NCBI RefSeq assembly: GCF_003573695.1
Contig: NC_039361.1
Coordinates: 99,078,279 to 99,142,278, forward strand
Length of the DNA stretch: 64,000 bases
Direction: 5' to 3'
Source: Papaver somniferum
Lineage: Eukaryota > Streptophyta > Magnoliopsida > Ranunculales > Papaveraceae
Notes under the pieces: generated by a model
Databases searched by the model: none
Seen by the model: only the letters and a program-made list of their open reading frames with translations
What the model was told of the DNA's origin: nothing
Program-made: the position numbers and the translations under genes
In this document: positions 32,785 through 45,128 of the stretch, one piece after another
How the letters are laid out: each line of letters begins with the position of its first letter
Position numbering within the stretch: the stretch's first letter is position 1

Positions 32785-34274
32785 AAGATGTGGTTAGTTA
32801 TGGCCTGAGTGTGAGAATTCAATATTGCAGGTGATAAACCTGTGACTTGCAGTGTGCAAGTGAACTGAATGCTGTGTGGTTGGTAATGAGATGCTGCAAT
32901 GAGTGATGTGTTGTTGCTGGAATTGTAGACGTTGCAGCTGTAATTGAGCTATGGAACTGAAGTTGATGCTGCTGTAGGATTTTGAACTGAACTACGGATG
33001 ATGCAGTTGGGAGTGCAATTGCAAGGTATGTTGTTGGTGGTCTAGACAGGAGCTGAAGCTGATGCAATGGAATAAATTGTTGCTGAGGAGTAGTATGTAT
33101 TGCAGGCAATGGGTTGTGTGAGATTTTAGCAAGGAATGATTGCAAGTGCAGTATGAACTGAAATGGCAAAGACTATGAGTTGGCAACTCATCCCATTCAG
33201 ACAAGTTAACAGCTGACTCTGGCGCTGACTCAGGCCAAGTTCCGGCCACTTTTATGGACCTCCGACGACCACTTTTGGGGCAGAATTATTACTGGGCTAT
33301 TTTCTACATGGGCTTGGTGGACTTTGAAAGCTTAGACCTAATATTGGAAAGGAGAAAAGGCTACAAAAGGGAAGATTTCTACCACTTTACACATCACGTA
33401 TTCTACTTGGAGCTTTTTGGAGATAGCCACAACTAGGGTTTGCTTTCGTATTTATTTTTCATCTTCTTTATTTCAATTATTATTGATGATGAACTCCATT
33501 ATTATGAGTAACTAAAACTATTTTTGATTGAGGGTGATTTCAAAGCCCGAAATATGAACTCATGATTGATATGCAATAGCTCGTTTTCTCACAAATTTAG
33601 TTATTGTTTGATTTCTACCATGCTAATAATGCTTATGCATTGTTCCTTAATTGTTTAAGTTCGAAAAAAATTAAATAGTTATGTCACAATCTTATTGCTA
33701 GTTTAGATTTTCTTCGACCCGTAATTGTCTAGAGAATTAAACACAAGTAGCAGTATATGGGTATTGATGATGGGACTTTGTTAAGTACCCATATGTAGAA
33801 ATTGACACTAGTAGATGATTCATGATTTTGAGTTCATCACTAGCAGCAACCTTATCTCATAAAACGTAAAGCATTTGTTTAAGTCACACCTAGTAAGCGT
33901 ACCTCTAGGGAACTTGGCAAGTAGAAAGCGGTAGTCGAGCGCTTCCGTATCCGGTGAGCTTAGAAGATAATAACAGGATAGTTAAGCGACCTAATTATCC
34001 TAGGGTTGTTAGTAACGAGATAATGCGAAGAACGTAGTTTTATATCAATTTGATTTATATTTCATGGCCGAGAATGAACCTTTAATCAATTCCATCTCAT
34101 ATTTGAATACAACTTTACAATTTCCATAATTTCTACAACAAAATCCTCTTTGCTAAGAGTAATTTCATAACAACTTTTACTTCATACCTCCCTTGGGACG
34201 AATCTGATTTCATTATATTACTTGCTAGTGTAAAGAAAAGTAGAAAATATTATTTGTGAGTTGATACCTCGTCA
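32785..34274 (+). repeat. Right P element, 5' LTR, only the last 1.49 kb
   Basis: Matches 13166-14638 and 40399-41885. The missing 5' part should lie left of the Q array but does not: the left flank of the array is instead P gag. This stretch is thus present on both sides of the array, which a simple Q insertion cannot explain. Confidence 0.85.
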
Positions 34275-34278
34275 AAAT

Positions 34279-34296
34279 TGGCGCCGCTGCCGGGGA
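34279..34296 (+). promoter_or_regulatory. P primer-binding site (tRNA-Asp), right copy
   Basis: Same 18 bases as at 14643-14660, four bases after the LTR end CTCGTCA. Confidence 0.85.
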
Positions 34297-34416
34297 GGAA
34301 ATGACAAGTTTAGTTGTTATTTTTATTTCTTGGTTGTTAATTTTGATTTTATTTTCAATTTTCGTTTACTCATTTAATCTTTAAGAATCTTATTTCAGGT
34401 ATTATTTCTTTGGTGA

Positions 34417-36567
34417 ATGCTTGGAGAAGGCAAACCAAGTCCTATTAGTATACGTCTTCGATCGGGTACTTTGCTAAGAGATTTCATTCGAGCAGTGAAC
34501 ACTCCACTTCCTCATATTTCTTCACCTAGTGAATTCTCAGACTCGGAAAAAGAGGAAGACAACACAATGGGAGGTTGACCACCTGCTCCGAGAACACTCA
34601 AGGATCTGACTTCTTCAAACCTTGATCAGCAGCCTTTATGTATTCAGCTGAACGAAACCATTGAGTTAAAGCCGCAATTGATTCATTTGCTGCCCAAATT
34701 CATAGGTTTAGCGGGAGAGGATCCTAATCGTCACTTGCAACAATTTCATCATGTTGTGATTAGTATGAAGCAAGCAACTGCATATGCGGATATGGCTATG
34801 ATGACAACATTTCCTTTCTCCCTTATCGATGCTGCAGGAAAATGGTTCTTTTGTTTACCTCCTGGGAGTATAACCACATGGAACGGGATGAAGAAGTAAT
34901 TCCTTGAGAAGTATTTTACGGCATCAAAAGCAGCAGTGATTCGCAAGGAAATTTGTGGTATTGTGCAAATATCGGGAGAGACTCTCTATGAATATTGGGA
35001 GCGGTACAAGAAGCTTTTAGCTAGTTGTCCACACCATCAAATTAGCGACCAACTCATTATTCAATATTTCTACGAGGGGTTGCTTTCTAATGAGAGAAAT
35101 TTGATTGATGCCGCAAGTGGTGGTGCACTCACCAACAAGACCATTGCGGAAGCTACTAGCTTGTTAGAGAATATGGCTGCAAACACGCAACAATTCTGCA
35201 CTAGAGCTGAACCAATGGTATGGAAGGTGAATGAAGTTGGTGATTATTCACATTTTGAACATAGAATGGGTAACATGGAGAAGATGATGCATCAAATAGC
35301 AGCAGCTGTCATCCCATCATCATACAACGAAGATGTTGAGAAAGCAAGTTCTATGTACCAAAATCAGCAAAGACCAAGATATGACCCTTACTCTAGCACA
35401 TACAATCTAGGTTGGCATGATCATCCCAATTTCAGCTATGCCAACAAGCAAGCTGCAACAAATCCTACTTTCAATCAACAAGGTGGGTACTAATTCTTGC
35501 AAAGACCGCAACAAGAAGCTCAAGGCATGAGTATAGATGACAATTTGAATCTCATTCTCAACACAATGGCGCAAGATAAGCAAAAGACGGAGATGGCTAT
35601 GAAGGACATGCAAACACAAATGGGTCAACTAGCTACTACCGTGAGCAAATTGGAAGCACAAGCAGCTGGAAAACTTCCCTCGCAGCCATTGAATCCTAGG
35701 GAGACTGTTAATGCTATTGAGTTGCAAAGTGGAAAGCAAGTAGAGGAACCGGAAATATCACCGGAGTCCCATGAACGTGATTTAAAGAAAGAAGTGGACG
35801 AAGCAGTCCCTAAAAAGGATGATTCGGTAATAAATTCTAACTCTAAACCTCTTATTTCTACTTATGCTACTCCTCTACATTTTCCTATCAGGTTTGCAAA
35901 TTCAAACAAGGAGACGTTGGACAAAGAAATTTGGGAAATCTTCAAGATGATTTAAGTGAACATTCCATTAATTGAGGCGATAAGGCAGGTTCCTCGTTAT
36001 GCAAAGTTTTTGAAGGAATTGTGCACCAACAAGCACAAATTGACCGGGAATGAGGTAATGAGTGTGGGGGAGAGTACTTCGGCATATCTTCAAAAGAAAC
36101 TCCCACCTAAATTGAAATACCCCGACAGTTTTACTATACCTTGTATAATTGGTAAAACAAGGTTTACAAAAGCTTTGCTAGATTTAGGAGCATCTATTAA
36201 GGTTATGCCTGCCTCAATTTATGAAACTTTAAATCTTGGTACTCTCAAAAGTACTAGCATAGTTATTCAACTTGCTGATAGATCTAATGTCTACCCGAAA
36301 GGGGTTATTGAAAATGTGTTGCTGCAGGTCAATGAGCTTATATTTCCTGTCCACTTCTATGTTCTTGATATGAGTGATGAAAACTCATCATCGTCTACAC
36401 CTTTGTTGTTGGGTAAACCATTTATGAGAACCGCTAGAACAAAGATAGATGTATTTGATGGTACATTGACAATGGAATTTGATGGAGAGGTCGTACGCTT
36501 CAACATCTTTGAGGTGATGAGATATCCAAGCGATGTACACTATGTGGAAGAAACTGACGCTGGCTAA
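34417..36567 (+). pseudogene. P gag-protease (Athila-like) with four in-frame stops
   Basis: A single frame covers 2.15 kb from the ATG at 34417 (same start as the left copy) with stops at 34576, 34897, 35491 and 35953 and no frameshift. The gag core is clear: LPKFIGLAGEDPNRHLQQFH, then SLIDAAGKWF, FLEKYFTASK, LYEYWERYKKLLASCPHH and IQYFYEGLL. Protease follows with LLDLGASIKVMP as active site (DLG in place of DTG, common in Athila) and LLLGKPFMRTARTKIDV. The frame ends at 36567, and no RT, RNase H or integrase follows. The stops are explained by CGA or CAA changing to TGA or TAA, the first confirmed by the left copy. Confidence 0.9.
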
Positions 36568-37945
36568 GAATGCAAAGGAACTGAAAGTCGGGCTGACGAC
36601 TTTAAACCAGGTGCTAAGTGGGAGGCAACCCAACGATTTTGTATCTTTATCTTTTTATTTTTAAGCATTTTATCTTTGTTTTTGTGTATCATTTGCGGAA
36701 TTTCCCACCTTGAACTTTACTTTGAATGACTAAATTCTACATTGAGGACAATGTAAAGTTTAAGTGTGGGGGAGCATTTATATGTTTTTAGAGTTTGATG
36801 CCTTTAGTTAGAAACAAAAAAGAAAAAAAAATTGCTTTATAAACTTTGAAATCTAGAAACTTGTGCCTTTAGGATGACACTACCAATATAAGTGGATGGA
36901 ACCATCTTGGTCACAGGAGTTGAGGAACCCATTAACTAAAAGGATGGACAGATCTCATGTGTTAGAAATAATATGATAGTTGTTACCATATCTCGGAATG
37001 TCACCATATCACCTTCTGTTTTTATTTTTGCAATCTTTTTGTTTCTTTAAGTGATTTGGTGGGTCACTAACATCGAATTGTTATTACTTCTAGGATGAAA
37101 TAGAGTGATTGAGTTACTAAAAAAAAAGACCAGACCAATTAGACCAACCGGTGTATATATAAAAAAAAATGACACTTGGATAGCAATATGTGTGTGTTCT
37201 CCCTGTCTCCGTCGCCTAAGCAAGCATGGAATGCAGTATCCACAGAAACTATCATGTAATCTGCTGACAAGAAGCATGCGCTTGGATCCAAAAGATCTAA
37301 TCATGTTGTCAGGTAAAAAGAAAAAAAATGTTATTATCGTTCAATAAAATCGACTCCTGGTTCCCTTGTATATGCCAGTTGAGTTGATCTAGAATTAAGA
37401 TTGTCGACCGCTGGTTCCCTTTTATATGCCATCTATGTTGACACTAGAATTCAGACCAGTATCTCAATCCAATAGGATTCATAGGTTCATCTTGGCGGTG
37501 ACCTTCAGACAGATATGGGAAACACCGTTCACTTAGACAACATTCGCATACATATATTTTTGTATCCATCTTCTTAATCTATTCATGTGTGATTGTGGTT
37601 AGTTAGATTCCGAGTATTGTGGTTTGTTCGACTTTATTGAGTAGAGCTTTGTTTACTTATATATGAATTGGAATTGCATCAAGGTACCTCCTCTTGTAGT
37701 CATTTTGGATTCGTTTACAGATTTTTCCCAAGTAGTTGGAATTTGGAGTAAAAGGTTTTGTAGGAACACCTCTTGTAAGCCTTCACGAGACTAAAGCTTG
37801 TCCACTAGGGACACTTAGGGGTTCAAAGGCCTGTTATTCATGCTAAGATTAACTGTATCCTCGATGAGATGGAGTTGTAAGTATGTTTTAGAATTATTTT
37901 GTTTGATTTGCTCGAGGACTAGCAAATTTTAAGTGTGGGGGAATT
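36568..37945 (+). other. P 3' non-coding region and polypurine tract
   Basis: No gene is seen. In order it holds a motif containing gggaggcaacccaa (36621-36634), a purine-rich tttaagtgtgggggagc block (36760-36776), the paired motif at 37350-37431, a conserved stretch near 37480-37535 and the final polypurine tract aagtgtgggggaatt (37931-37945). Each has a counterpart in the Q 3' region in the same order relative to its element. The pol genes that Athila elements normally carry are absent. Confidence 0.7.
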
Positions 37946-40900
37946 TGATAGGTGTCTAAAACACCTTAATATTTATCTATTGTTTATGTTTTCTTTGCTA
38001 TGTTTTCTTGTAAATTTTGTATTTTATGTTTACTTTTAAGTGTTTTGGTACTTTGGAGTCATATGGAACAAAAGAAGAAGAAACAACGCAAAAGTATCAT
38101 TTCGAGTAGAACTGTTGTTGGAGGCGAAACTATTTCTCATTATTTGCTTTTATTTCTTCATCTCTATCTGAAAAGCATGTCGGCTTTAGTGATGCAAATT
38201 TATATGTCTGAAAAACATGATGGCTTTTGTGATGAAGAGACGTTGAAAAGAAGAAGTGAATCTGAGAAGTAAGAGACGAATGATGTTGGTGGAAGAATTC
38301 GAGAAAGAAGAAAGCGTTCATTGGGAGCAAAGAATGCAAAATCATTGTTGCACATGCAAGCCCTATCAGGAGCACACCGAAGGATAAAGGGTCGCTTTTC
38401 TGTTTTTCAAAGGAAAGCTAATGGGCTGCCATTTGATGGGTGCAAATATCTCAATCTGTATGGACATACCTAAATTAAGGTCGAGTTGTTTCTCAGACAA
38501 CTCAAATTTTTTTCATCCCTCATTAAAATATCTTCTCTGAGTTGGAGGCGCTGCTACTGTAAAATTGAGAGAGGAATTCAAGGAGATGATGATTTAGAGA
38601 TCTTAGGCGAAGAATCATGGTAGAATTTGAAGTTGTTGCTGCCGTTGGATAGTGACAACCAAGAAGATGATGCTACTGATCGAGAGAATGGGTTTGTGGT
38701 GTAGGTGAAGAAATTCAGAGCTGATTCAAGGTGATATGATGACTTTCATGGGTTTAGAGAGATGGGTTATGTTTGAATTAAGCATCAGCAGGACTGGGTT
38801 TGTTTGGATTTGATTTTAAACAGAGATAAAAGATGATTGCTTCTGTAAATTGAATCTGAGGAGAAATTAGGGTTTCGGAGTGCTCATGAGAAGGGGGTTT
38901 TGCTAAATTCAAGTTATTACTGTGTTGGTTTGATGGAAGAGATCGATGAAATTTGGTTCACATATTGAATGATGGAGTTAAATCTATGGATTAATGGGTT
39001 TGTGAAACTGTTAATGGGGGTATCCAGTGAATTGAAGATCTGAGATGACCTTGTGGAGTTAAATGAAGCCGTGTAATTGTGATGGGTATTTTGCAGGTGA
39101 TTATGGAGATGCTACTGCTAAGATGGTGGTCCGGTAGCTGATGTTGAATATATGAGTTTCTGCCAGAGACTGTGATGAATCTAAGCTGGTGGTACAGATG
39201 CAGATGCAGTATAGCAGAGAAATGGCTCAAGAATCAGCTGAGTTAACTGGTACTTGAAGGGTGAAGCCATAGGGTTGTAGTTGCAGCTGTGCGTGAATGT
39301 ACGGGATGGTCAGGGAATGCAGTAAAGCTGCAGAGTGGTTGACAAGGAATGGAGTTGTTGGTGGTAGTGGTTTCTGTTGCAGATGAACAAGAAGGAGCAG
39401 TTGAGCTAAAATGTTTGCTAGTGGAGTTACTGAGAAGGATGCTGTTGCAGTGAAGGCATGGACATAATTGCAGTGAGATGTGACAGGAAAATCATGGGAA
39501 TTGCAGTTGTTCTACGGTGCTTCTGAAATGTTCGCAGTGAAGATTGAGTTGAGCAGCTGCTGTGGTCTTTGATGACTGAGATGATTCAGACAAGGAAGAT
39601 GAAGAACTGGAGGTTTGTGCTGTTCTGAGATAGACAACGGTACTGTTGGAATGATTGGTGGTCTGAGAAGTAGGTGCTGGAATGAGTTTGAAGCACTGGT
39701 GATGCTGTTGATGTTTTGGGCTGAAGGACACAGAAGATTGTGATTCTGGTGACGCATTGCCGGAAGGAAATGAAGCTAATATGAATTACAGGTGCAAGAT
39801 GGTATAAGATGGTAGTGCAGGTGGTGAGATGAAACTGGGATAATAGGTTTGATTTGTGAATGGTATCTTGATTGAATTGAAGTGTTGTTAAACTGAAGTC
39901 AAGAATGCTAAGAGACACAATGGCAGGGAAGAGTGACTATGACCTGCAGGTGCATGAAATGAGTGCTTTAGATGTATGTGTAGGAAATTGCAGGTGGTGC
40001 AATAATTTGACAGCGAAGTGCAGAATGGTCTTGGTTGTTACAGGCAATTGCAGTGCAGTTTGGGTGGAATAGCTGCGAGTATCAAGGTGTTGAACTGAGT
40101 TGTTAGTGCTGAGATGCTGAGAATGTATGAACTGCAGGAGTCGATGAAAATGAGACTGAAATGAGAATAATGCAGTTAAGATGTTGGTTTTGTATGTCAA
40201 GAAAATGCTGCTTTGTGCAAGGATTTACTGCGGTGGCTTGAGTCTGGTGGTTTGCAGTGAACGCTTGTGAAAGTGCAGCTGCAGAATGACGCAAGAGATG
40301 GGCTCTCGTGGTTGTTATTGAAGCTGAGAAATGGAATAGCGGCAAAGATAAGTGAAAACACAGGTGCAATAACTAATGGTGTTGGTGGCATTGAGGTGAA
40401 GATGTGGTTAGTTATGGCCTGAGTGTGAGAATTCAATATTGCAGGTGATAAACCTGTGACTTACAGTGTGCAAGTGAACTGAAATGTTGTGTGGTTGGTA
40501 ATGAGATGTTGCAATGAGTGATGTGTTGTTGCTGGAATTGTAGACGTTGCAGATGTAATTTAGCTATGGAACTGAAGTTGATGTTGTTGTAGGTTTTTGA
40601 ACTGAACTACGGATGATACAGTTCGGAGTGCAATTGCATGGTATGTTGTTGGTGGTCTAGACTGGAGCTGAAGCTGATGCAATGGAATGAATTGTTGCTG
40701 AGGAGTAGTATATATTGAAGGCAATGGGTTGTGTGAGATTTTAGCAAGGAATGATTGCAAGTGCAGCATGAACTGAAATGGCAGAGACTATGACTTGGCA
40801 ACTCAGCCCATTCAGACAAGTTAACAGCTGACTCTGGCGCTGACTCAAGCCAAGTTCCGGCCACTTTTATGGACCTCCGACGACCACTTTTCGGGAAAAA

Positions 40901-41885
40901 TTATTACTGGGCTATTTTCTACATGGGATTGGTGGACTTTGGAAGATTAGACATAATATTGGAAAGGAGAAAAAGCTACAAAAGGGAAGATTTCTACCAC
41001 TTTACACATCACGTATTCTACTTGGAGTTTTTTGGAGATAGCCGCAACTAGGGTTTGCTTTCGTATTTATTTTTCATCTTCTTTATTTCAATTATTATTG
41101 ATGATGAACTCCATTATTATGAGTAACTAAAACTATTTTTGATTGAGGGTGATTTTAAAGCCCGAAATATGAACTCATGATTGATATGCAATAGCTCGTT
41201 TTCTCGCAAGTTTAGTTATTGTTTAATTTCTACCATGCTAATAATGCTTATGGATAGTTCCTTAATTGTTTAAGTTCGAAATTAAATAGTTATGTCACAA
41301 TCTTATTACTAGTTTAGATTTTCTTCGACCCGTAATTGTCTATAGAGTTAAACACAAGTAACAGTATGTGGGTATTGATGATGGGACTTTGTTAAGTACC
41401 CATATGTAGAAATTGACACTAGTAGGTGATTCATGCTTTTGAGTTCATCACTAGGAGCAATCTTATCTCATAAAACGTAAAGCATTTGTTAAGTCACACC
41501 TAGTAAGCGTACCTCTAGGGAACTTGGCAAGTAGAAACCGGTAGTCGAGCGCTTCCATATCCGGTGAGCTTAGGAGATAATAACGGCATAGTTGAGGGTA
41601 CTAATTATCCTAGGGTTGTTAGTAACGAGATAATGCGAAGAATGTAGCTTTATATCAATTTGATTTATATTCCGTTGCCGAGAATGAACCTTTAATCAAT
41701 TTCATCTCATATTTGAATACAACTTTACAATTACCAGAATTTCTACAACAAAATCTTCTTTGCTAAGAGTAATTTCATAACAACTTTTACTTCATACCTC
41801 CCTTAGGACGAATCTGCTTTCATTATATTACTTGCTAGTGTAAAGAAAAGTAGAAAATTATTATTTGCTAGTTGACACCTCGTCA
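37946..41885 (+). repeat. P 3' LTR (complete, 3940 bp)
   Basis: Starts TGATAGGTGTCTAAA after the polypurine tract and ends CTCGTCA against X LTR sequence. It is unusually long. About 38270-41885 is matched by the left P LTR in two parts (7535-8425 and 11952-14638), and the last 1.49 kb also by 32785-34274. Several minus-strand frames of 80-110 codons (for example 39586-39918 and 39937-40200) are open but differ in length or frame in the other copies, so I call none of them a gene. Confidence 0.88.
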
Positions 41886-44216
41886 TGAGATTGTGAAGGT
41901 GTTGGCTGCTTATGACTTGTATCAGAATGTTGAACTGGCTTGATGTAAGTTATCAGTTCTGGGTGTTTTCTGGATACTAATGAGAACACTTGCTTTTTTT
42001 GTGTCTCTCTTGTTTGAAAATAGGAGAACCTATTTATACAAGTCATTGAGCGCAACCCTCATCTTGTAGGAAGTGGAGGAAGTGGAGTGATGGAGTAGTG
42101 GGGTCGTGTAGGTGTTTGTCACACGATCACGCCTCTTCCCACTTCCCTCATCATCGCTAACCGTCCATTCCTCCTAACATGTTCTCGTAATGGGAGCGTT
42201 GCACGCCACACGTTGTAAGCCGCCTGATCAATAATCCAGTAAGTATCCCCCAGTTTGTGACATTATTGACGTCTCGAGTGAGTGGGTCGAGTCATGGGAC
42301 CCGCAGGAAATAGCACGTGATGCTTTTAGGTTAAATAACTAAGTTCTTTAAGAAACCGATATTCATAAACTATCGTGTATATTCTATGCATGTAATGCAT
42401 CGAATATAATCAATATGTATGAAGCATAGCTATTTTAAAGCTTAATGGAGTAAGTCGCGGATTAAGCGTCTTAAAATAGCAGCATGTTCATACATCTTCA
42501 AGGGATCGTTTGAAGGCCTCATGGGCGGGCCATCCCTTGGACGATCACTCCCTGAGGTAGAGTGACGGACGGTGATCACCAAGGTGCCTCATTGGCTGTT
42601 TTAACTCTTAACCTAGGCTGTTTTACCAAGCTGGAAAAGTTGGACGGACGAGATGATCTACGACACATATTTGCAACCGTTGATGGATTTTTAGGGTTTT
42701 AAAGAGGTGTGCAAACATCACTCTTTAGCTTGACCAAAATCAAGCATGGACAACTTTTTTGGTGGGACCGACCGGGCATGCGTGTATACGGCCTGCCGGT
42801 GTGCATGTCCGCACCACTTTGTCTCATGCAGGCTTGATTTAGGTCAATCAAGTTGACTGGCAAAGATAAGTGGCCGTGATCGATTTACGATAGAAATCCA
42901 TTGCCGCAAAGAATTTGGAAGCCACGTGACATGCCACCATTGAGCGTGCGTTTCGAGGCGCTCGGCCATGGTTGGCCTGGTCCGGTCGGTCACACGCATA
43001 GGTGGCCCATGGTGATCAAGTCTACATCCTTGGGATCTCATGAGTCTATATATACACCCTCCGTTTAGGCAGGAGAAGATGGATGAACGAGATCGAACTA
43101 CGACAGATATGTATTGTCGCAAACCTAATTAGGGTTTTTAATAGTCACGCACGCATGACTTTGGCCAAACGGTTTGGCAGGCTATGCTCCTCCTTTGGAG
43201 AGGTCGATTATGTGGGGCCCACGTTGGGCTGGCGGTGAACATATGTGCACCTCCCTGATGGTCCTAGGTGCGATCTAAGCCATCCAAATATGTCGGCGAA
43301 GTTGGATGGTTGTGATCGATCCACGATCCTTTAAGCATCATGCCAGCCTCACTTCGAGTAAGCGTTTTCTGCTCTATGTCTAGGCCGTCAGAGAGTCGAT
43401 CGGGTAGGTGAGAGTGGGCCCGCCAATTTGCATATTAGCACTTCACCGATCAATTACGGAATGATCCAAGCTATCCAACTAGGCTGGCGAAGTTGGACGG
43501 TCGCGATGTTTTTTGAGACTGTCTTTGGTAGTCTTTGCTCATGCGAGCCACTCCAAGGCAAAACGAACCAGCTCGACCACCCTACTTCAGGGCTGGCGTT
43601 CGATGGGTGTTTGGGAGTACATCATGTGTTCGACCGGCCAGGGAAAAACGGGCCTGCTGGTGGTCATTACGGTGATCACCTGCTCCTGCTAGGGTTAGTC
43701 TAGGCTGGTTAAATCATGTGGCCATCTTGCGTGGCCGTGATCATTTCTGAGACTGATACGGACAGTCCATATTTCTTTTAGGGAATTGAACATGCTCGAT
43801 CGGGCTAATATAAGCACGCCGATGCGAGATTCTCTTTGTTAAAGAATGGTGTATCCTATACGGGTATTTCATGCATGTCTCGAAATTGGCACTTGGAGAT
43901 TCATGCTACTCTGCTGAGAGTGAACACTCAGTCGTCATGTCATGCTAATCATGAGAGTTCGGCGAGGAACAACATAGGAAATACTAGGCAAATCATGCAT
44001 TAATTAATAATGCTAAAAATTCACAGAATATTTGGGATTGTTGCTACATGCACCATTCTGGGTGAATTTTGTGTATTTATCGAATTCTTTCAAATAAATA
44101 AAGCGAGAGGATTTCTGCGCTCATCGCTTATCAAATGACTTTATCCTTTGCAAGATGTCAGTATATTTAGAATTGGTTTTACAATTCTAGCCCTGAACTA
44201 AAATCCACCACCAACA
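41886..44216 (-). repeat. 5' LTR of element X, 226 bases short
   Basis: Matches 1071-3395. Its outer end (minus strand TGTTGGTGGTGG at 44216) is intact and adjoins the target duplication. Its inner end is cut at 41886 by the P LTR. The TATA box is at 42031-42038. Confidence 0.85.
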
Positions 44217-45128
44217 CCTGTCAAGAAGAAAAATGGCCAAATTAGATGTTGTGTTGATTTCAGGAACCTGAATAAATGTTGTCCAAAAGATGACTTTTCT
44301 CTACCCAACATTGACATGCTCGTTGATGCAACCAGTGGTCACGGTATCTTCTCATTCATGGATGGTTACAGCGGATACAACCAGATCAATATGTATGAAT
44401 ATGATGCCAACAAAACTTCATTTCGTACACCCATTGGGAATTTTAATTACACTGTGATGCCCTTTGGATTAAAGAACGTAGGTGTTACTTATCAACGAGC
44501 TATGACTGCCATATTCCACGACATGATGCACAAGCAAGTGGAAGACCATGTTGATGATGTGGTGGTAAATTCGAAGACTCGAGCATCCCACTTAGAAGTT
44601 CTGAGACAAGTTTTCGAAAGATGCAGGGAATACAAGTTAAAGATGAATCCTCTGAAATGTGCTTTTGGTGTCTCCTCCGGAAAGTTTCTAGGATTCCTGG
44701 TCACTGCAGAAGGAATCAAAGTCGATCCAGACAAAATGAAAGCCATTACTACCATGCCTCCTCCACGCACTGTGAAAGAACTCCAGAGTTTTATGGGCAA
44801 GGTAAATTATATTCGACGCTTCATCCCTAGACTGGATCAACTCATTGCTTCTTTCACCCCTATGTTGAAGAAATGAGCGAGTTTTACATGGACAACTGTC
44901 CAACAAGAAGCGTTCCAGAAAATACAACAAATATTGTTATCACTCGCTGTCATGAAATATCCAGTGCAAGGACGGCCACTAATGCTTTACACAGCTTCCA
45001 GCGATGTTGTTGTCAGGGCACTTCTTGCCCAAGAAGACGAAGAAGGTATCGAACGTCCAATTTATTACTTCAATCGTACAATGAGAGACGCTCAACTCCG
45101 ATACCAAAAGACGAAAGAGCATATCTAG
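44217..45128 (+). pseudogene. Element Y RT core and Gypsy-type RNase H
   Basis: Continues the gene broken at 839: CCVDFRNLNKCCPKDDF, then FSFMDGYSGYNQI and the catalytic box, which reads HVDD instead of YVDD (44547-44558). Then MGKVNYIRRFIPRLDQL, an in-frame stop at 44874, and the Gypsy RNase H (MLYTASSDVVVRALLAQ, IYYFNRTM). The first catalytic Asp of this RNase H is not visible in that motif, as is usual when an archaeal-type RNase H is also present. A frameshift near 45120 moves the reading to the frame of the next entry. RT is inactive by stop and by Tyr to His. Confidence 0.88.

Noticed and set aside
37105..37347. Short overlapping frames in P 3' region
   Set aside because: No recognisable domain, and the region is composed of non-coding motifs shared with Q.
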